This document shows, piece by piece, positions 34,312 through 42,821 of a stretch of DNA of 64,000 bases. The stretch is from contig JANLRZ010000245.1 in NCBI GenBank assembly GCA_031362155.1, positions 1-64,000 on the forward strand. The letters run 5' to 3'. The notes beneath the pieces are model-generated. The model searched no databases and was not told the origin of the DNA. It saw only the letters and a list, made by a program, of their open reading frames with translations. The stretch's first letter is position 1, and the number at the start of each line of letters is the position of its first letter. The position numbers and the translations under genes are program-made. This stretch comes from JAENVU01 sp031362155 (GTDB taxonomy: Bacteria; Actinomycetota; Acidimicrobiia; IMCC26256; JAENVU01).

Positions 34312-35531
34312 GAGCGTCCATCCTCGATCGCGATGGCGGCGGCCAGTGCGATGTCGTCGTCCCAACGGGCCGCAGTGACCTGGACCGCCACCGGCAGCCC
34401 GCCGGCCGAACCCATGGGCAGGACCACTGCGGGCGCACCGGTGAGGCTCGCGGGAAGCGTGTACCGGTAGTCCTCGACGGTCATCTCGCGGTGCAACGGC
34501 GCCGGGTCCGTAGTCGCCGGCATCACGACCACGTCAACATCGGCGTGGGCACGGAGCATGCGGAAGCGATACCGATCCCAGGCTCCGAAGTTGGCGTCGA
34601 CGTCCCACCCGGAGAGCCGGCCGGCCCGTCGCTGCCAGTACCCGAGTGTGACCGTCATGGCCTCGTCGAAGTGTTGAAGGATCTCCCCTGCGGGCTCGGC
34701 GCCACTCGCGATGAGCGTGTCGACGGCGCGGTGCCCCGCGTCGACGATGGAGCCGTTCGTTTCGACCGCGGCGTCGAGGGCCCACCCAACCCGCAGGCCG
34801 CGGATCGACACGGCGCTCGGGTCGCCGAGCGGTACCGGCGCGAGTCCGGCATCGAGGCCGTCGGGCCCGGCGATGATCGGCAGGACCGCGGCGAGGTCGC
34901 GGACCGACCAAGCGATCGGGCCGATCTGGGTGCGGCCGTCGAGCCGCTCGCCCGCGTGGGGGAAGTGACCGACGGTCGACACTCGACCCGCCGACGGCTT
35001 GAGCCCGGCGAGCCCGCACCAAGCGGCGGGAACGCGGATGCTGCCGCCGGAATCGCTGCCGACTCCGATCGGCGATCCGCCCGCACCGACGGCGGCACCC
35101 TCGCCACTGCTCGACCCGCCCGGTGACCGTTCCGGGGCGAGCGGGTGGCGGACGACTCCGAAGAGTTCGCTGTCGACTTGGACCGCAGTCTTCGCGAGCA
35201 CGACGGCACCGGCGGCTCGGAGGCGAGCCGCTACGGTCGCGTCCCGTGCCGGCACGCGATCTCGGTGGGCGGCCTCGCCGCCGGTGCAGGGCATCCCGGC
35301 GACGTCGATCCAGTCCTTGATCGTGATCGGAACGCCATGGAGCGGACCGACGGGACCGTCGGCCGCCCGCTGCTGATCCAGCTCCGCCGCTTGGTCGAGC
35401 GCGGCCGGGTTCCAGGCCGCGACACAGTTCGTCGCGGCGTGCGCTGTCTCCAATCGGCCCTGCCATTCCGCGATGACGTCGACCGCTCGTACCTCACCGT
35501 TTGCGATGCGATGCGCGAGGTCGATCAACAC
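34308..35531 (-). CDS. Amidase signature family hydrolase (fourth amidase)
   Basis: A 407-aa amidase, shorter than the three at 11-16 kb. It has the catalytic Lys in ITIKDWIDVAGMPCTG and the signature PGGSSSGEGAAVGAGGSPIG followed by GSDSGGSIRVPAAWCGLAGL. The GTG start is separated by one base from the stop of the upstream Rieske-TPP enzyme gene, so the amidase is the third gene of that operon. It is not a recent copy of the other amidases. Substrate unknown. Confidence 0.9.
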   Translation of the reverse strand: MLIDLAHRIANGEVRAVDVIAEWQGRLETAHAATNCVAAWNPAALDQAAELDQQRAADGPVGPLHGVPITIKDWIDVAGMPCTGGEAAHRDRVPARDATVAARLRAAGAVVLAKTAVQVDSELFGVVRHPLAPERSPGGSSSGEGAAVGAGGSPIGVGSDSGGSIRVPAAWCGLAGLKPSAGRVSTVGHFPHAGERLDGRTQIGPIAWSVRDLAAVLPIIAGPDGLDAGLAPVPLGDPSAVSIRGLRVGWALDAAVETNGSIVDAGHRAVDTLIASGAEPAGEILQHFDEAMTVTLGYWQRRAGRLSGWDVDANFGAWDRYRFRMLRAHADVDVVVMPATTDPAPLHREMTVEDYRYTLPASLTGAPAVVLPMGSAGGLPVAVQVTAARWDDDIALAAAIAIEDGRS

Positions 35532-35532
35532 G

Positions 35533-37503
35533 TCAGATGAGTTCGGCGTCTGCGGTCACGGCGACGAGCGCGGGGCCGTCGTGCGCGAGGGCGCGGGTCA
35601 ACGCGTCGTCGAGTTGGTCGGCCCGATCGACCCGGAGACCCATCGCCCCGCACAACTCGGCGTAGGCCGCGAAGTCGGGGTTCAGAAGATCGGTGTGCCA
35701 CACCTCGTACTCCGCAGCCCGTTGCTCCTTGGTGATCTTGCCGAGCGCTGCGTTGTCGAGCAGCACGTGGGTGATCGGCATGTGGTACTTCACCGCCGTG
35801 GTGAGTTCGGCGAGGTACTGACCGAACCCGCCGTCGCCGGTCACCGCGACGATGGGGCGGGTGTCGCCCACGGCGGCCCAGGCACCCATTGCGGCAGGGA
35901 AGCCGAATCCGATCGACCCGAGGTAGCCCGACATCAGGACCGACTGTGCGGTGCACTCGAAGTAGCGGCCGAACGAGTAGGCCTGGTTCCCGACGTCGAC
36001 GGTCATGACCGCGTCGGACGGCACGTGCCGGTTCATCGCGTCGAAGATCGCCGCGGACGACACGCCGAGCCCGCGGTCGTCGGCCACTCGGCGCGCCTTC
36101 TCGGCCCGCCAGATTTCCCAGCGGGCGGCGACGTCGGGCCGTTGATCGACCCGTCCGCCGCCCGGTGCCAACCGTTCGACGATCAGCCGCGCGGTGACGC
36201 CGACGTGACCGTGCACCGGGACGGTGACCGGATGGAACCGACCGAGTGCCATCGGATCGAAGTCGACTTGCACGATGGGCTTGTACGAGGCGATCCCGGT
36301 GTGGTTGGAGAACGACGCGCCGAGCACGATCAGGACGTCGGATTCGTTCATGAGCCAACTCGCGACGGGCGTGCCGCTGCGCCCCAACACGCCCGCGCCG
36401 AGTGGATGGTGGTCGGAGATCTGGCCCTTCGCCTTGAACGTGGTCAGCACCGGGGCACCGAGCGTGTCGGCCAGCTCGAGGACCGCGTCCATGTCGAACC
36501 GGGCTCCGTGGCCGACCACGATGACGGGCCGACGGGCCGACTCGATGAGATCCAATGCGCGCTGGAGCGAGTCGGCGGGGGGAGCAATCTGGATATCGGC
36601 CACGCGCCCGACGGGTGAGGATGGGCGCGGCGAGTCGCCGACGATCTTCTCCTGAACCTCGTCGGGGAACACGAGGTGCGCGACGTCGCGCTGGACGGTC
36701 GCGTGTTTCAGCGCGAGCGTCATCAATTCGGCATGGTCCGAATCGGGGAGCACGGTCTTGGAGTAGGACGACACCGCGGCGAACGCCGCGTTGAGATCCA
36801 CATCCTGGAACGCGCCCCGCCCGAGCACCTTCGACGGCACCTGACCCGAGATCGCGAGCACCGGTGCGCGGTCGGCTTTCGCGTCGTAGAGGCCGGTGAG
36901 CAAGTTCGTCGATCCCGGGCCGGCGATCGCGAAACACACGGCCGGCCGACCGGTGAGCTTGCCGTAGGCCGACGCTGCGAACGCGGCGGCACCTTCGTGG
37001 CGGATCCCGACGAACGTGAGGTCACCGGCGAGTTCGGCGCGCCGCATCGCGTCGGCGAATCCGAGGTTGGAGTGTCCGACCATGCCGAATACGTGGGTGA
37101 CCCCCCACTCGACCATCGTCTCGACCATCAGATCCGAGACGGTCCGCTCGTGAGGATGATCGGCCGGGAGGCCGACATAGATACCGTCGGCGCGGACTTC
37201 GAGCGGGTAGCAGTCCGGCGCGTCGGAGAAGCCCGACGGGGGAGTTCCGGTGAGCGGGTCGTAGTCGTACCCGTGCCAGGGGCAGCGGAGCATCCCCTTC
37301 TCGATCGAACCCTCGCCGAGCGGTCCGCCCTGGTGCGGGCAGTGGTTGTCGAGCGCGCCGTACTGGTCGCCGACCCGAGTCAACGCGATCGAGTGCTTGC
37401 CCGCCAGCACCGTCCGCACCCGCCCATCCGGCAGATCATCCAACTCCGCCACCTTGTGCCAGATGAGAGCGGGGTCGTCGGAGTTATGAATCACGGTGGA
37501 CAC
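35533..37503 (-). CDS. Rieske [2Fe-2S] domain fused to a thiamine-diphosphate enzyme
   Basis: A 656-aa protein with an unusual architecture. Residues 12-115 form a complete Rieske ferredoxin domain (Cys55-His57 in NHCPHQGG; Cys74-His77 in RCPWHGYDYD). From about 120 to the end it is a full ThDP enzyme of the pyruvate oxidase/acetolactate synthase superfamily: catalytic Glu170 in GIRHEGAAAFAA, and the ThDP motif GDGGFGQYLAEL at 556 with Asp-Asn at 583-584. A Rieske centre could carry away electrons from oxidative decarboxylation of a 2-oxo acid. It starts with GTG. It lies 90 bases after the Rieske-FMN enzyme and one base before an amidase. Confidence 0.9.
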   Translation of the reverse strand: MSTVIHNSDDPALIWHKVAELDDLPDGRVRTVLAGKHSIALTRVGDQYGALDNHCPHQGGPLGEGSIEKGMLRCPWHGYDYDPLTGTPPSGFSDAPDCYPLEVRADGIYVGLPADHPHERTVSDLMVETMVEWGVTHVFGMVGHSNLGFADAMRRAELAGDLTFVGIRHEGAAAFAASAYGKLTGRPAVCFAIAGPGSTNLLTGLYDAKADRAPVLAISGQVPSKVLGRGAFQDVDLNAAFAAVSSYSKTVLPDSDHAELMTLALKHATVQRDVAHLVFPDEVQEKIVGDSPRPSSPVGRVADIQIAPPADSLQRALDLIESARRPVIVVGHGARFDMDAVLELADTLGAPVLTTFKAKGQISDHHPLGAGVLGRSGTPVASWLMNESDVLIVLGASFSNHTGIASYKPIVQVDFDPMALGRFHPVTVPVHGHVGVTARLIVERLAPGGGRVDQRPDVAARWEIWRAEKARRVADDRGLGVSSAAIFDAMNRHVPSDAVMTVDVGNQAYSFGRYFECTAQSVLMSGYLGSIGFGFPAAMGAWAAVGDTRPIVAVTGDGGFGQYLAELTTAVKYHMPITHVLLDNAALGKITKEQRAAEYEVWHTDLLNPDFAAYAELCGAMGLRVDRADQLDDALTRALAHDGPALVAVTADAELI

Positions 37504-37593
37504 TCCCGAGCCGTAGCGAGGAACGAGCGGAGGCGAGCAGTCGCGGAGCGAGCTCCCGCCCGGCAGCCGGACGGAGTGCGAGCGGAGAGACCA
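37504..37593. other. Spacer between the two Rieske-fusion genes
   Basis: These 90 bases are rich in GAGCGAG/GCGAGC-type direct repeats and encode nothing I recognise. A similar composition occurs in the mini-ORF spacer at 9860-9952. No terminator with a T-tract is visible, so the two genes are probably one transcript. Confidence 0.4.
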
Positions 37594-39204
37594 TCAGGCA
37601 GTTACTCCGCCGTAGGCGATTCCGGTGAGGTGGGCCATCTCGCGGTCGAACGTGGTGAGGTCGTCGGCCGAGAACTCGCGCAGATGAGTGTGGCCACAGG
37701 CGCGAGCGAGGATCTGCATCAACTCCACCGTTGCCCGGAGGAACCGGTTGAGTCGTTCGGCGGCCTCGTCGACCGGAAGCCGGGCGCGCAAGTGTGGCTT
37801 CTGGGTCGCGATGCCGACGGGGCAGTTGTTGGTGTTACAGGCGCGCATCCCGAGACAGCCGATGGCTTGGATCGCCGAGTTGGCGACGGCGACGGCGTCG
37901 GCACCGAGGGCGAGGGCCTTGGCGAAATCGGGCGCGTGGCGCAGTCCGCCGGTCGCGACCAACGTGATGTCGCGACGGTTCCGCCGGTCGAGATGGCGAC
38001 GGGCGCGGGCCAGGGCGGGGATGGTCGGTACCGAGATGTTGTCTCGGAAGAGCAGCGGCGCCGCGCCCGTCCCGCCGCCGCGACCATCGAGGATCACGTA
38101 GTCAACGCCGATGGCGAGCGCGGCGTCGAGGTCCTCTTCGATGTGTTGGGCCGAGAGTTTGAACCCGATCGGGATCCCGCCCGACTGTTCGCGTACTTCG
38201 TCGGCGAACCGCCGGAAGTCGTCGACCGAATGCCAGTCCGGGAACGTCGCAGGTGAGATGGCGGCGGTGCCTTCGGGGAGGCCCCGCACTTGCGCGATCT
38301 TACCGACCACCTTGTCGCCCGGAAGATGGCCGCCGGTCCCGGTCTTCGCGCCCTGACCGCCCTTGAAGTGGAATGCCTGCACCTTCTTCAGTGCGTCCCA
38401 GTTCCAGCCGAACCGGGCCGAGGCGAGCTCGTAGAAGTACCGACTGTTCGCAGCTTGCTCCTCGGGCAACATCCCGCCCTCGCCGGAACAGATGCCGGTG
38501 CCCGCGAGCTCGGCACCGCGGGCCAACGCGGTCTTCGCCTCCTCGGAGAGCGCGCCGAAGCTCATGTCCGATACGAAGAGCGGGATATCGAGCCACAGCG
38601 GCTTGTCGGCATTCGGGCCGATGCAGACCTCGGTGCCGACGGGCTCCTCGTCGAGGTGGGGGAGTCGCGCGAGCTGCGCGGTCACGAACTGGATGTGGTC
38701 CCACTTCGGTAGCTCGTCGCGCGGCACGCCCATCGCCCCGAGCGGGCCGTGGTGGCCGGTCTTGGTGAGACCGTTGCCCGCGAGTTCGTGGATGTAGGCG
38801 ACGAACGGTTCTTCCGGCACCATGTGCGGATCTTGGTAGTAGCCCTGGTACACGTCGGGCGTGTACGGCTGCGGGTGACGCATTGCGAACTGCAACACCT
38901 CGGTGCGGTTCACGAAGAGGTCATCGCCTTCGACCGCGCTGGTGAACTTCTCGAGTGCCTCGGCGTTGTTGTAGGCGCTGACGCCGGACTCGACGCGGTA
39001 GTCCCAACCGTGGACGCCACAGATGAGGTCCTCGCCCTCGATGTGGCCGTCGGCGAGGAGCGCGCCCCGGTGGAGGCACCGGCCGTAGAGCACGGAGTGT
39101 TCGTCGTCCTGGCGGACGATCACGAGGTCGATGCCCTCGACCGTGACGCCGACGGGTACGCGGTCGGGGATCTCGCTCCAGGTCGCGATCTTCACCATGT
39201 CCAT
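37594..39204 (-). CDS. Rieske domain fused to a glutamate-synthase-type FMN/[3Fe-4S] domain
   Basis: A 536-aa protein. Residues 3-105 are a Rieske domain (Cys43-His45 in GRCLHRGA; Cys62-His65 in ICGVHGWDY). From about 130 onward it matches the FMN-binding synthase domain of glutamate synthase: SDMSFGALSEEAKTALARGA, CSGEGGMLPEEQ, FHFKGGQGAKTGTGGHLPG, VDYVILDGRGGGTGAAP. The three cluster cysteines are kept as Cys450-x5-Cys456-x4-Cys461 in CLGMRACNTNNCPVG. It lacks the glutaminase domain, so it is not a normal GltB. GAGGAGG lies before the ATG. It is likely a redox partner of the adjacent Rieske-TPP enzyme. Confidence 0.9.
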   Translation of the reverse strand: MDMVKIATWSEIPDRVPVGVTVEGIDLVIVRQDDEHSVLYGRCLHRGALLADGHIEGEDLICGVHGWDYRVESGVSAYNNAEALEKFTSAVEGDDLFVNRTEVLQFAMRHPQPYTPDVYQGYYQDPHMVPEEPFVAYIHELAGNGLTKTGHHGPLGAMGVPRDELPKWDHIQFVTAQLARLPHLDEEPVGTEVCIGPNADKPLWLDIPLFVSDMSFGALSEEAKTALARGAELAGTGICSGEGGMLPEEQAANSRYFYELASARFGWNWDALKKVQAFHFKGGQGAKTGTGGHLPGDKVVGKIAQVRGLPEGTAAISPATFPDWHSVDDFRRFADEVREQSGGIPIGFKLSAQHIEEDLDAALAIGVDYVILDGRGGGTGAAPLLFRDNISVPTIPALARARRHLDRRNRRDITLVATGGLRHAPDFAKALALGADAVAVANSAIQAIGCLGMRACNTNNCPVGIATQKPHLRARLPVDEAAERLNRFLRATVELMQILARACGHTHLREFSADDLTTFDREMAHLTGIAYGGVTA

Positions 39205-39282
39205 GGCGGTGCCTCCTCGATCCTGCCCGTCGATCAGATGAGGGTGTTGTCTCGGGGCCGACCCGATCGTTGCACCGAAACT

Positions 39283-39323
39283 CGCCGAGCGCATGCTCGG
39301 GCGCTCGGCGGTGTGCCTACCCT
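39283..39323 (+). promoter_or_regulatory. Inverted repeat and leaderless promoter of the flavin reductase
   Basis: CGCCGAGCG (39283-39291) and CGCTCGGCG (39302-39310) form a 9-bp inverted repeat with a 10-nt spacer in the -35 region. TACCCT (39318-39323) follows and stands exactly six bases before the ATG at 39330. The palindrome is a plausible operator in the 125-bp divergent spacer that serves the flavin reductase and the Rieske-FMN operon. Confidence 0.5.
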
Positions 39324-39329
39324 GAAGGC

Positions 39330-39887
39330 ATGGCAACCAAAGACGGGCCGGTCGGGCCCTACCCCGCGCGGGTGAGTACCTCTGACGATCAGATCGAGTA
39401 CGACAAGTTGCGGCGGCGGGTGTTGTGGAAGATGCCGTCGGGGCTCTACGTGGTCGGGAGCACCGACGGGGGCGACCGCCGCAACGGCATGACCACGAAC
39501 TGGATCACCCAGCTGAGCTTCGATCCCAAGTGGGTTGGTGTCGGCATCGAACGTGACGCCTTCACCCACGAACTCATCGAGGCGGGTCAGGTCTTCAGCG
39601 TGTGTCTCATCGATCAGGAAGACCGAGCGATCGTGCGCAAGTTCACCAAACCGGTCGACGTCGATCTGGATGCGAAGACGTTCAACGGGTTCGCGTACGA
39701 AGAGCACACGACCGGCGCGCCCGTATTGACCCAGTCGGTCGCATTCCTCGACTGCGAAGTGCGCGACCGCATGGAGATTGGCAACCACACCTTCTTCGCC
39801 GGCGAAGTCGTCGACTGCGACTTCCTCAAGGACGAGGACACGCCCGTCCTGAGTATGAGTGACACCCGTATGAACTACGGCGGCTGA
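39330..39887 (+). CDS. Flavin reductase-like FMN-binding protein
   Basis: A 185-aa protein of the flavin reductase (DIM6/NTAB, split-barrel) family: MPSGLYVVGSTDGGDRRNGM followed by TTNWITQLSFDPKWVGVGIE is the typical FMN-binding N-terminal half, and HTFFAGEVVDCDF the C-terminal strand. It could reduce or bind FMN. It is divergent from the Rieske-FMN/Rieske-TPP operon, with a shared 125-bp regulatory region, so it may work with those enzymes. The promoter geometry indicates a leaderless mRNA starting at this ATG. Confidence 0.87.
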   Translation: MATKDGPVGPYPARVSTSDDQIEYDKLRRRVLWKMPSGLYVVGSTDGGDRRNGMTTNWITQLSFDPKWVGVGIERDAFTHELIEAGQVFSVCLIDQEDRAIVRKFTKPVDVDLDAKTFNGFAYEEHTTGAPVLTQSVAFLDCEVRDRMEIGNHTFFAGEVVDCDFLKDEDTPVLSMSDTRMNYGG

Positions 39888-39923
39888 GCGTACGAAGGGG
39901 ATGACGGCTCGGTGACGTGGCGG

Positions 39924-39936
39924 TAGCCTCCGCGGT
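39924..39936 (+). promoter_or_regulatory. Leaderless -10 element of the UbiA-family gene
   Basis: TAGCCT (39924-39929) lies seven bases before the ATG at 39937, in line with the other leaderless promoters in this window. Confidence 0.45.
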
Positions 39937-40953
39937 ATGACCGACGCCGTGGTGGGTGAGCGCGAGAGCTTGCCGAAGAAGTGGTTGTACGTGCTGGCCA
40001 CGACCAACCCGCCGAAGGGCACGCTCGACCCGGTGTCGAAGTGGCTGTGGCTCACCAGGGCTGGCGTGTTGCCGATGACGCTGGTCGCCGCGGGTCTCGG
40101 CGGCTTGCTCGCCGCCTTCCGTGACGCCGATGTCGACTGGGGACTCTTCACCGTCGCTGCGGTCGGACTCGTGCTCTCCCACATGGCGAACAACATCATG
40201 AACGACCTATTCGATCTGGAGGTCGGCACCGACACGGAGGACTACCCCCGCAACCTGTACTCGCCGCATCCGGTGATCTCCGGGGTGGTGACCCGAACCC
40301 GGCTCGCGGTCTACGGGCTGATCGTCAACCTGATGTGTCTCGCAGTGATGATCTTCCTCACCGCGGAACGCGGTCCCGCGATTCTGGGGTTTGCCCTCGG
40401 CGGTTTCTTCCTCTCGGCGGCCTACACGGCACCCCCGCTGCGGCTGAAGAAGCACGGCCTCGGCGAGCCCACGGTGGTCATCGTGTGGGGACCGCTCATG
40501 GTGGGTGGCGTCTACTACGCGGCCACGGGATCGATTCCCGCGGTCGTCCTGCTCGCCTCCCTGCCCTACGCGACCTTGTGTACGACGGTCCTGATGGGCA
40601 AGCACATCGACAAGGCGCCGTGGGACGCCCCGGCCGGCACCCACACGTTGCCGGTGATCCTCGGCGACGGACTCGCGCGCCAGGTCACCCGCGGGATGTT
40701 CGTGGCCTTCTACGCGCTGGTCGTGGGGCTCGCGATCGCTCGGATCCTCCCCGTCGCGACGGTGCTCGTGTTCGCGTCGATGCCGCTGATGGTGCAGGTC
40801 TGGAAGGTCTACGGCGCGCCCAAACCCGCCGAATCGCCAATGCCGAACCCGGTATGGCCATTGTGGTTCGCGCCGCATTCGTTCCTCGTGACCCGCCGCG
40901 CGGGCGGGTTGCTCATCCTGGGGATGATCATTGGGGTCATCGTCGGCTGGTGA
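39937..40953 (+). CDS. UbiA-family prenyltransferase (MenA-like)
   Basis: Integral membrane enzyme of 338 aa with eight or nine helices. The first prenyl-diphosphate Mg-binding motif is NDLFDLEVGTD (NxxxDxxxD), preceded by MANNIM; the second aspartate-rich site would be near GKHIDKAPWDAPAGTHTLPV, an HIDK/D pattern seen in MenA-like members. It would attach an isoprenoid chain to an aromatic or similar acceptor, possibly in menaquinone synthesis; no other men gene is present here. About 86 bases separate it from the glycosyltransferase gene. Confidence 0.85.
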   Translation: MTDAVVGERESLPKKWLYVLATTNPPKGTLDPVSKWLWLTRAGVLPMTLVAAGLGGLLAAFRDADVDWGLFTVAAVGLVLSHMANNIMNDLFDLEVGTDTEDYPRNLYSPHPVISGVVTRTRLAVYGLIVNLMCLAVMIFLTAERGPAILGFALGGFFLSAAYTAPPLRLKKHGLGEPTVVIVWGPLMVGGVYYAATGSIPAVVLLASLPYATLCTTVLMGKHIDKAPWDAPAGTHTLPVILGDGLARQVTRGMFVAFYALVVGLAIARILPVATVLVFASMPLMVQVWKVYGAPKPAESPMPNPVWPLWFAPHSFLVTRRAGGLLILGMIIGVIVGW

Positions 40954-41039
40954 GCGATGCTCGGCGAGGAGTGTCGCGGTCCAGACCGGGTCCACAAAAC
41001 CGTCATAAATGTCGGAGTCGGGGATACGCTCCGCCCCGT

Positions 41040-42821
41040 ATGGGCCGGCGGATTCTGATCATTTCCGCGTCGATGGGCGCAGGGCACGACGGAGCTGCGC
41101 ACGAACTCCGGCGCCGGCTCGAGCTGGCCGGCCACACCGTCTCGGTGGTCGACTTCCTGGACTGCTGCCCGTTCGGCATCGGCTGGTTCATCAAGTGGAC
41201 CTACATGGTGCAGTTGCGCGTGGCGCCGTGGAGCTACGAGCTGACCTACCGGCTCTGGTACCGGATGCCGTCCACGTGGAGCTTCATCGTTCGGCTCGAC
41301 ACCTTCATCGCCGGGAAACGGATTCGGAAGGCCGTCGTCAACGCCGATGCCGATGTCGTGGTATCGACCTACCCACTCTCGTCGCTCGTGCTGGGCAACA
41401 TGCGCAAGAAGCGGTGGCTGCGGGTCCCGGTGATGACCTTCCTGACCGACTTCGCCGTTCACCCGTTGTGGGTGCATCCACACGTCGATGTACATCTCGC
41501 GACCAGCGAGTTCGCGGCCGCGACGGCGAGGATCCGCGGGAGCGAGGACGCCCGGGCGCCGGGTCCGCTCGTTGCCGATCGATTCTGGGCTGCTGACGAC
41601 GGAGCCGGGTCTCGCGCCTCGGCTCGGGCCGCATTGGGGATCGGTGAGACCGAACGTGCGGTGCTCGTCGTCGCCGGCTCGTGGGGCGTCGGCGACGTGT
41701 CCGGCACCTACGACGCGATCTGTGCGGCCGGCGATTTCCACCCTGTGGTGGTGTGCGGTCGGGACACCAAACTGCGCGCGGCACTCGTTTCCCATGGTCA
41801 TGGAACGATCCTGGGCTGGACCGATGACATGCCGTCGCTGATGGCCGCGTGTGACGTCATGGTCGAAAACGCTGGCGGGCTCACCGCCAACGAAGCGTTC
41901 GCGGCCGGCCTGCCGGTGGTCACGTACTTCCCGATTGCGGGCCACGGCAAGGACAACGCGGAAGGCATGGCTTCGATCGGCGTCACTCGCTACGCCCGCG
42001 ACGCCGACGAACTGCGGGAGTCATTGGACCTCCTGAGTCGGCCGGGTATCGAGCGCCAGGAGCAGATCGCGAGGGCGTTCGGATTGTTTGCCTCGGACCC
42101 CGCAGACGACGTCGTGGCCGAAGCCCAGCGCCGTTCGGCCGAAGGGACGTCGACCCCGATCAAGATGCCGCGGCTGGCGCGTCGAACGCGTGGGAGCGTG
42201 GTCGTGATGCTCGCGCTGTATGGCGTGTTGACGCTGGGCGCCCAAGCCGTCGCGGCCTTCGGCGTCGGCGTCGCCGCACCGCCGCGCCATGCTCACGACG
42301 AGGTGTTCGTCGGGGTGCGACTCACCGCCGACGAGTTGCAGCAACCGTCGATCCGGGCGGCCGTCGATCGCCTCAACGCCACCGCGATCATCGACGGCCG
42401 CACCGTCGAGGCCACCGGAACCGCGGCGATCCAAGCGCTCGTGGACCGAGATGTCGACCTTGGCAATGGCGGATGGGGCGAAGGCCGAGTGTTCCGGCCG
42501 CTCCGGGCCGAGGCCGACGTCGTCAAGTCCGCCGACGCCATTACCAAGACCGTCGATGGGGCCAAGGTCCTGGAGTTCGTTCCCGGCCGGCGGTTCGACG
42601 CGTTCGATCAGATCTACGCCCGGCGCCACGGTCAGCGGCTGGTACGCGCCGATCACGTCATCCGGCCCGCGGCAATGCCCGACGCGTTGCAGGACCGGCG
42701 GGTGTACGTCCTGGATGGTCGAGGGACCGATCCGGAGTCGCTTCGACTCGCGCTGGTCGACCTCGAAGTGTTGTTGACGCGGGCATCGATCAGGTCTGCG
42801 CCGTTGTCGGCGTTGCGATGA
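41040..42821 (+). CDS. MGDG-synthase-type glycosyltransferase with a membrane-anchored deacetylase-like tail
   Basis: A 593-aa protein. Residues 1-370 are a GT28-type glycosyltransferase: ISASMGAGHDGAAHELRRRL and VDFLDCCPFG of the MGDG synthase N-terminal domain, then TFLTDFAVHPLWVHPHVDVH and the donor-binding MVENAGGLTANEAFAAGLPV. After one hydrophobic helix (about 395-415) the last 180 residues resemble a polysaccharide-deacetylase-like barrel but without a TFDD motif, so probably non-catalytic. It may glycosylate a membrane lipid. The ATG overlaps nothing upstream; the stop overlaps the true deacetylase gene (ATGA). Confidence 0.82.
   Translation: MGRRILIISASMGAGHDGAAHELRRRLELAGHTVSVVDFLDCCPFGIGWFIKWTYMVQLRVAPWSYELTYRLWYRMPSTWSFIVRLDTFIAGKRIRKAVVNADADVVVSTYPLSSLVLGNMRKKRWLRVPVMTFLTDFAVHPLWVHPHVDVHLATSEFAAATARIRGSEDARAPGPLVADRFWAADDGAGSRASARAALGIGETERAVLVVAGSWGVGDVSGTYDAICAAGDFHPVVVCGRDTKLRAALVSHGHGTILGWTDDMPSLMAACDVMVENAGGLTANEAFAAGLPVVTYFPIAGHGKDNAEGMASIGVTRYARDADELRESLDLLSRPGIERQEQIARAFGLFASDPADDVVAEAQRRSAEGTSTPIKMPRLARRTRGSVVVMLALYGVLTLGAQAVAAFGVGVAAPPRHAHDEVFVGVRLTADELQQPSIRAAVDRLNATAIIDGRTVEATGTAAIQALVDRDVDLGNGGWGEGRVFRPLRAEADVVKSADAITKTVDGAKVLEFVPGRRFDAFDQIYARRHGQRLVRADHVIRPAAMPDALQDRRVYVLDGRGTDPESLRLALVDLEVLLTRASIRSAPLSALR

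Noticed and set aside
37504..37593. Possible terminator or small gene between the two Rieske-fusion genes
   Set aside because: Repetitive GAGCGAG-like bases but no stem with a T-tract and no credible coding frame.
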